From positions 1 to 22,024 of IMG/VR virus record IMGVR_UViG_3300020198_000118: a DNA stretch of 22,024 nucleotides. One strand, given 5' to 3'. Source of the stretch: a virus. The position numbers and the translations under genes are program-made. The notes beneath the pieces are model-generated. The model was not told the DNA's origin and made no database searches. It was given only the letters and a program-made list of their open reading frames with translations. Positions 18,799 through 22,024 of the stretch are shown here, in pieces; the stretch's first letter is position 1; the number at the start of each line of letters is the position of its first letter.

Positions 18799-20047
18799 CG
18801 AGCCGATTCTGTGGCCGACCCCGGACACGTTCAACAGAAAGAGCCGCAAGGCTATGACCGCCTCGACGAACAACTCTCGTCGTAGCGGTGGCGGCAATTC
18901 CAGTACTCCGGGGTTGGAGCAGGTTGCAGAGCTTCACGCAGGTATCTATCCGAGAGACATGCCGATAGAGCAACTGGCTCCGACGGCGAGGAGGATGGTC
19001 ACATCGATCATGTCAATGCCCTCTCCATCTGTTCCGGCATCGGAGCCCAGAGCTTCGGCCTCCAGCGAGCCATCCCCGGCTACCGGACGGTCTGCTACGT
19101 CGAGGTCGAGAAGTTCCCGCAAGACGTCCTGCTCGCCCGCATGGCGGATGGACTCCTTGCGCCTGCTCCCATCTGGGGAGATCTCAAACGATTCGACGGG
19201 CGACCGTGGCGTGGCGCAGTGGATCTCGTCGTTGCTGGCTACCCGTGTCAGCCGTTCTCCTTCGCCGGACGACGGCAAGGAGCCGCGGACCCTCGACATC
19301 TCTGGCCCGATGTCGCACGCGTGCTACGAGAGACCAGAGCGCCCCTCTTCCTCGGCGAGAACGTCGCCGGACACCTGTCCCTCGGCTTCCGAGAGGTCCG
19401 AGAAGAACTGGAAAGCATGGGCTACTCGGTTGCGTCAGGACTCTTTACGGCGGCTGAAGTCGGCTCGCCTCACAAGCGGCAGCGCCTCATCTTCCTCGCC
19501 GTACTGGGGGATGTGGCCGACGCCAACAGCATCGCTGACGAACGACGGCGAGACACCAGAGAGTTTCGAGCGGCGGCGGCGGCTACAGGAGACGGGCGTC
19601 AACGGCAACGGAGCGGGGACGCCGCTGACGATCGCCGCGAAGATGTGGCAGACGCCGAGAGCATCGGACGGTCCTCATGGCGGTCCGAATGGCAGCAAAG
19701 GAGATCTGCCGTTGCCGAGCCAGAGCATCGCGGAGACGGAGAAGCTTTGGGCGACGCCGACGGCTCGCGACTGGAAGGACGGGGGGGCTCCGTCGATGAA
19801 CGTGCCGACGAACTCCCTGCTTGGCCGCCAGGCCCCGAGGAGCATGACCTCTGGCGACGCATCATCGCCGTCCGACCCGACCTTGCGCCCGCGACTCCGG
19901 CTGAACCCCGAGTTCGTGGAGTGGCTGATGGGCCTGCCAGTCGGGTGGACAGTCCCGGTGCGCGGCTCGGTGTCCGCGTTCCGCGGCTCAAAGGACTCGG
20001 CAACTCCGTCGTCCCCGCGTGCCTCGGACACGCCTTCTGGCACCTAG
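18791..20047 (+). CDS. WPTP-repeat protein overlapping the methyltransferase (other frame)
   Basis: This 418-residue frame runs from GTG 18791, overlapping the previous stop, to TAG 20047. It has WPTP-type motifs at about residues 8-11 (ILWPTPDTF), 242 (MWPTPTAS), 286 (MWQTPRASD) and 320 (LWATPTARDWKDG), and LNPEFVEWLMGLPVGWT at 371-387. I recognise this set from phage proteins annotated as methylase or hypothetical. The first WPTP lies upstream of the methyltransferase frame, in DNA where that frame is closed. By hand count its codons end in G/C more often than the overlapping methyltransferase codons (about 80% against 66% from 19201; about 84% against 57% from about 19525). The middle (about 75-130) is Ser/Arg/Pro-rich and may be disordered. 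Function is unknown. Confidence 0.6.
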   Translation: MTDEPILWPTPDTFNRKSRKAMTASTNNSRRSGGGNSSTPGLEQVAELHAGIYPRDMPIEQLAPTARRMVTSIMSMPSPSVPASEPRASASSEPSPATGRSATSRSRSSRKTSCSPAWRMDSLRLLPSGEISNDSTGDRGVAQWISSLLATRVSRSPSPDDGKEPRTLDISGPMSHACYERPERPSSSARTSPDTCPSASERSEKNWKAWATRLRQDSLRRLKSARLTSGSASSSSPYWGMWPTPTASLTNDGETPESFERRRRLQETGVNGNGAGTPLTIAAKMWQTPRASDGPHGGPNGSKGDLPLPSQSIAETEKLWATPTARDWKDGGAPSMNVPTNSLLGRQAPRSMTSGDASSPSDPTLRPRLRLNPEFVEWLMGLPVGWTVPVRGSVSAFRGSKDSATPSSPRASDTPSGT

Positions 20048-20088
20048 CGGCGCTGCATCTTGACAACGTGCAAGTTACAGGAGACTGA
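19003..20088 (+). CDS. C5 cytosine DNA methyltransferase
   Basis: All main C5 motifs occur in one frame: I ALSICSGIGAQSFGL (SAM binding), IV GYPCQPFSFAG with the catalytic Cys82, VI ENV (119-121), VIII RQRLIFLA (about 159-166) and X LGNSVVP (near 333). The segment between VIII and X has VADA-type repeats and RGVADGPASRVD, common in phage enzymes; the target recognition domain should lie there. The first ATG (19141) would remove motif I. The frame upstream to the TAG at 18883 has no ATG, GTG or TTG. AGGAGG (18989-18994) stands 8 nt before an in-frame ATC at 19003, giving an N-terminus MDHVNALSICSG, so I use that position. It probably protects phage DNA from restriction. Confidence 0.8.
   Translation: MDHVNALSICSGIGAQSFGLQRAIPGYRTVCYVEVEKFPQDVLLARMADGLLAPAPIWGDLKRFDGRPWRGAVDLVVAGYPCQPFSFAGRRQGAADPRHLWPDVARVLRETRAPLFLGENVAGHLSLGFREVREELESMGYSVASGLFTAAEVGSPHKRQRLIFLAVLGDVADANSIADERRRDTREFRAAAAATGDGRQRQRSGDAADDRREDVADAESIGRSSWRSEWQQRRSAVAEPEHRGDGEALGDADGSRLEGRGGSVDERADELPAWPPGPEEHDLWRRIIAVRPDLAPATPAEPRVRGVADGPASRVDSPGARLGVRVPRLKGLGNSVVPACLGHAFWHLAALHLDNVQVTGD
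20058..20082 (+). promoter_or_regulatory. Recurrent element, copy F, joined to a ribosome site
   Basis: CTTGACAACGTGCAAGTTAC then AGGAG, just before ATG 20090. The same bases encode the methyltransferase C-terminus (LDNVQVTGD). Confidence 0.5.
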
Positions 20089-20089
20089 G

Positions 20090-20227
20090 ATGGGGCAATC
20101 GTCCGTCGACCGCTACCTCGACTCGAAGTCCGACAACGAGCTCGAGCGGCACCGCTGGCTGTTCGACATGATCCCGCACTCGCAGGAAGCGCTCGACGAG
20201 TCCGGCGACGCGAGGTTCCGGCACTGA
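20090..20227 (+). CDS. Hypothetical protein (45 aa)
   Basis: ATG 20090 lies 1 nt after the methyltransferase stop with AGGAG upstream; the stop overlaps the next ATG (TGATG). The product (SSVDRYLDSKSDNELERHRW, then FDMIPHSQEALDESGDARFR) is a charged helical peptide. No family is recognised. Position links it to the methyltransferase and PAPS-reductase-like genes. Confidence 0.55.
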   Translation: MGQSSVDRYLDSKSDNELERHRWLFDMIPHSQEALDESGDARFRH

Positions 20228-20841
20228 TGAACATGGTCTGCTACGGCGGCGGGACCAACTCCACCGCGATGCTCGTCGGGCTCTCCGGCGTGGTCGACGA
20301 GAAGAAGCGTCGCAAGGTCGACGTCATCATCTTCTCCGACACCGGCGGCGAACTGCCTGAGACGTACGAGTACGTCGAGTACTTCTCCCGCTGGCTCGTC
20401 GAGCACGGGATGCCGGCGATCACGGTCGTCCGCACCGTCAACCGTGAGGGTGACGTCATCACGCTCGAGGCCGACTGTCTACGGCGCGCGACGCTGCCGG
20501 CGATCGTCTTCGGCTGGAAGACGTGCTCTGAGCGCTTCAAGACGCGGCCGCAGAACAAGTTCATGAACAACTGGCCGCCGGCGAAGGCGCACTGGGCCAC
20601 CGGGGACCGCATCACCAAGCTCGTCGGCTTCGACGCCGGCGAAGAACGCCGCGCGAAGCCCTTCGAGGACAAGAAGTACGTCGTCGACTACCCGCTCATC
20701 AGCTGGGAGTGGGATCGCGACGACTGCGTCGAGGCAATCAAGCAGGCTGGGCTCCGTTTGCCGGGTAAGTCGTCGTGCTTCTTCTGCCCGTCGAGCCGCG
20801 CCGTCGAGATCCTCAAGCTCGACGAGGAGGACAGCGAGTGA
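20227..20841 (+). CDS. PAPS-reductase-like (PP-loop ATPase) protein
   Basis: This 204-residue adenine-nucleotide alpha-hydrolase-type protein has a PP-loop variant CYGGGTNSTAML (residues 5-16; usual form SGGxDS), FSDTGGELPETYEYVEYFSR (36-55), the KTCSERFKTRP segment (98-108) and GKSSCFFCPSSRAVEIL at the C-terminus. Phage members resemble PAPS reductase and DndC. Cys residues at 84, 100, about 180 and 183 could bind a metal or Fe-S cluster. The protein stops soon after the CxxCP motif, earlier than relatives I recall. The role may be sulfur transfer or DNA/tRNA modification; the substrate cannot be told. Its 3' end provides the ribosome site of the next gene. Confidence 0.78.
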   Translation: MNMVCYGGGTNSTAMLVGLSGVVDEKKRRKVDVIIFSDTGGELPETYEYVEYFSRWLVEHGMPAITVVRTVNREGDVITLEADCLRRATLPAIVFGWKTCSERFKTRPQNKFMNNWPPAKAHWATGDRITKLVGFDAGEERRAKPFEDKKYVVDYPLISWEWDRDDCVEAIKQAGLRLPGKSSCFFCPSSRAVEILKLDEEDSE

Positions 20842-20981
20842 CCGCCATCCGCACCGCCGTGCGCCGCCTGATGGACGCCGCGAACCACGGTCACTCACCC
20901 GAGGTGTTCGTGCGCCGGAGCGATCTCGAGCTTCTGCTCGCGACGTTCTTCGAGAAGCGGGAAGAGGCGCTGCGCAAATGA
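20838..20981 (+). CDS. Hypothetical protein (47 aa)
   Basis: GTG 20838 overlaps the previous stop (GTGA) and is preceded by GAGGAGG. The product (TAIRTAVRRLMDAANHGHSP, then VRRSDLELLLATFFEKREEA) is an amphipathic helical protein. The stop overlaps the next ATG (ATGA). No family is recognised. Confidence 0.55.
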   Translation: MTAIRTAVRRLMDAANHGHSPEVFVRRSDLELLLATFFEKREEALRK

Positions 20982-21277
20982 AGCAGCCCTGTTGCACCGT
21001 CTGCGGCTGCGACGAACGGATGCTGTGTCAGCGCTGCCGCGAGCGCCGCTGTCCGCACTGCGCCACGGTCCGCATGATCGAGGCGTGCCGGATGAACTCG
21101 TCTCCGACGACGAGCATGGAGCAGGAGGAGACCATCGATCTCTGGCCGGGTGGTTACATCCAGAGCTCCGACTACCGGCGCTCGAAGCTGCTCTCGGTCA
21201 AAGAGTCGTTCGTGCCGTCGTTCTGGTGCGAGAGCCCCCTGGTGATCGACATCAGTGTACCGCCGGCCCGCGCCTGA
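20978..21277 (+). CDS. Cys-rich (zinc-binding) hypothetical protein
   Basis: This 99-residue protein starts at an ATG overlapping the previous stop. The first 40 residues carry CCTVCGC, CQRCRERRCPHC and EACRMNSS, a probable double zinc knuckle. A more polar second half contains ETIDLWPGGYIQSSDYRRSK and FWCESPLVIDISVPPA. The family is unknown. Its end overlaps the next gene by 23 nt. Confidence 0.55.
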   Translation: MKQPCCTVCGCDERMLCQRCRERRCPHCATVRMIEACRMNSSPTTSMEQEETIDLWPGGYIQSSDYRRSKLLSVKESFVPSFWCESPLVIDISVPPARA

Positions 21278-21644
21278 CGACGCCGATCTCGCACGACTGT
21301 TCGACCGACTGAAGGCCGCCACCGACAAGCAGGAGGTGGTGCGCGGGCTGCCACCCGCCGAGTTTAAGGACTGGGTAGATCGCGCGACGCCGCACTTCGT
21401 GAAGCTGCGCGACGCGCTCGAGGCGGTGAAGAAGGAGCGCTACGGCCGCGTGCTGCGGACGTACTGGGAGTGGACGCACTGGCGCGATCTCGAGGACTAC
21501 TACGTGCCTCCGCTCCAGGGCCCGCTGATCTGGTGGCCGCCGACGCTGCGCGAGCTCGCGTCGAGGCTGGGGCTGCTGCAGACGCTAGAGAAGTTCTCGG
21601 CATCGATGCGCGGCCTCGCGGCGCGCGAAGAAGAACTCAAGTAA
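21255..21644 (+). CDS. Hypothetical helical protein (129 aa)
   Basis: It starts at GTG 21255 inside the preceding gene. The product is mostly helical, with LARLFDRLKAATDKQEVVRG, KKERYGRVLRTYWEWTHWRD and PPTLRELASRLGLLQTLEKF. The Trp/Tyr-rich middle is distinctive. No family is recognised and the start has no clear ribosome site, so translation may depend on the upstream gene. Confidence 0.6.
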   Translation: MYRRPAPDDADLARLFDRLKAATDKQEVVRGLPPAEFKDWVDRATPHFVKLRDALEAVKKERYGRVLRTYWEWTHWRDLEDYYVPPLQGPLIWWPPTLRELASRLGLLQTLEKFSASMRGLAAREEELK

Positions 21645-21654
21645 AGGAGGGGGA

Positions 21655-21981
21655 ATGCTCGCAAGACACCCGCTCGACGTCGCGCGTGACATCGAGCTCC
21701 CGGCGCGGGCCGGCGACCCTGAGACGTCGGCGCACTCGACGAACAGGAAGACGCTCGAGGAGCAGTATCACCGCATCCTCGTGATCCTGTCGGAAGGTCC
21801 GCTGACGGACACGGACCTGTACCTCACCTACCGTCTTCGCTTCGGCCTGATCTCGCCGTCGGGTCTGCGCACCCGGCGCTCCGAACTCGTGGCAGTCGGC
21901 AAGGTGGTCGACACGGGAGCGCGCAACACGCTCGCGTCCGGCCGGAAGTCCATCATTTGGGCGATCAAGGAGGTGAAGTAA
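21655..21981 (+). CDS. Winged-helix-like phage protein
   Basis: This 108-residue protein has an excellent ribosome site (AAAGGAGG, 6 nt before ATG). A DPETSAHS-type N-terminal segment is followed by a winged-helix pattern: QYHRILVILSEGPLTDTDLY, LISPSGLRTRRSELVAVGKV, then SGRKSIIWAIKE as the wing. I recognise this as a recurring small phage DNA-binding family, usually near replication genes. It probably binds DNA as a regulator or replication accessory factor. Confidence 0.7.
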   Translation: MLARHPLDVARDIELPARAGDPETSAHSTNRKTLEEQYHRILVILSEGPLTDTDLYLTYRLRFGLISPSGLRTRRSELVAVGKVVDTGARNTLASGRKSIIWAIKEVK

Positions 21982-22024
21982 GTGAAGATCGAGATCAAGC
22001 ACAGGATCGAGACTGGTGAGACGT
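21982..22024 (+). CDS. Start of a further gene (edge fragment)
   Basis: GTG 21982 directly follows the previous stop and has a strong ribosome site (AAGGAGGTGA). The visible residues are VKIEIKHRIETGET. An N-terminus like KIEIKHR is seen in some phage pentapeptide-repeat proteins, but 14 residues cannot settle this. Confidence 0.45.
   Translation, partial: MKIEIKHRIETGET

Overview
The window is phage DNA: about 22 kb of a GC-rich temperate virus with a T7-like (podovirus-type) virion. The minus strand carries a head-and-tail module in classical order: terminase, portal, scaffold, capsid, tail adaptor, nozzle and internal virion proteins. The middle holds a lysogeny module (tyrosine integrase, repressor/Cro-like HTH protein, small excisionase-like protein) and the 3' half of a tRNA-Lys(UUU) gene, which is the likely attP core. 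Phage genes lie on both sides of that core, so this looks like a viral genome or contig with an internal attP and not a prophage end. The virion type, a lipoprotein signal and strong Shine-Dalgarno sites suggest a high-GC Gram-negative host. No RNA polymerase, DNA polymerase or lysis genes were recognised.

Layout. 1-11191 (minus, read right to left): small secreted protein, TerL, proline-rich/coiled-coil protein, portal, Bbp19-like protein, scaffold, major capsid protein, putative decoration protein, adaptor (gp11-like), nozzle (gp12-like), GNAT-like gp13-type protein, gp14-like internal protein, and the start of a further internal protein at the left edge. Strong GC-rich hairpins sit in the gaps around the capsid and decoration genes. 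11357-12270 (minus): putative small terminase and two small genes, behind a promoter and a structured leader of about 300 nt. 12598-15703 (minus): about eleven small, tightly overlapped genes, including a ribbon-helix-helix regulator with an elaborate operator region, three Cys-rich mini-proteins and a serine recombinase. 15769-18136: attP, lipoprotein, integrase, HTH protein, divergent control region and excisionase-like gene. 18221-22024 (plus): accessory genes with 4-bp start/stop overlaps: a GNAT-like protein, an overlapping gene pair encoding a C5 cytosine methyltransferase and a WPTP-repeat protein in two frames, a PAPS-reductase-like protein, small Cys-rich and winged-helix proteins, and a partial gene at the edge.

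Most notable observations: (1) at about 18.8-20.1 kb two reading frames of the same DNA both carry motifs I recognise from phage methyltransferase-associated proteins, and the methyltransferase frame has no ATG, GTG or TTG ahead of its SAM-binding motif; (2) a recurrent directional element, TTGACAACGT followed by CTCGCTGG or GCAAG..ACAGGA, occurs at gene junctions on both arms, always in the sense direction, and overlaps the -35 box at two promoters, which recalls the stoperator systems of some temperate phages; (3) near-identical 20-bp direct repeats flank the tRNA-derived attP core and look like integrase arm sites; (4) the RHH gene has stacked perfect palindromes between its promoter and its start codon.
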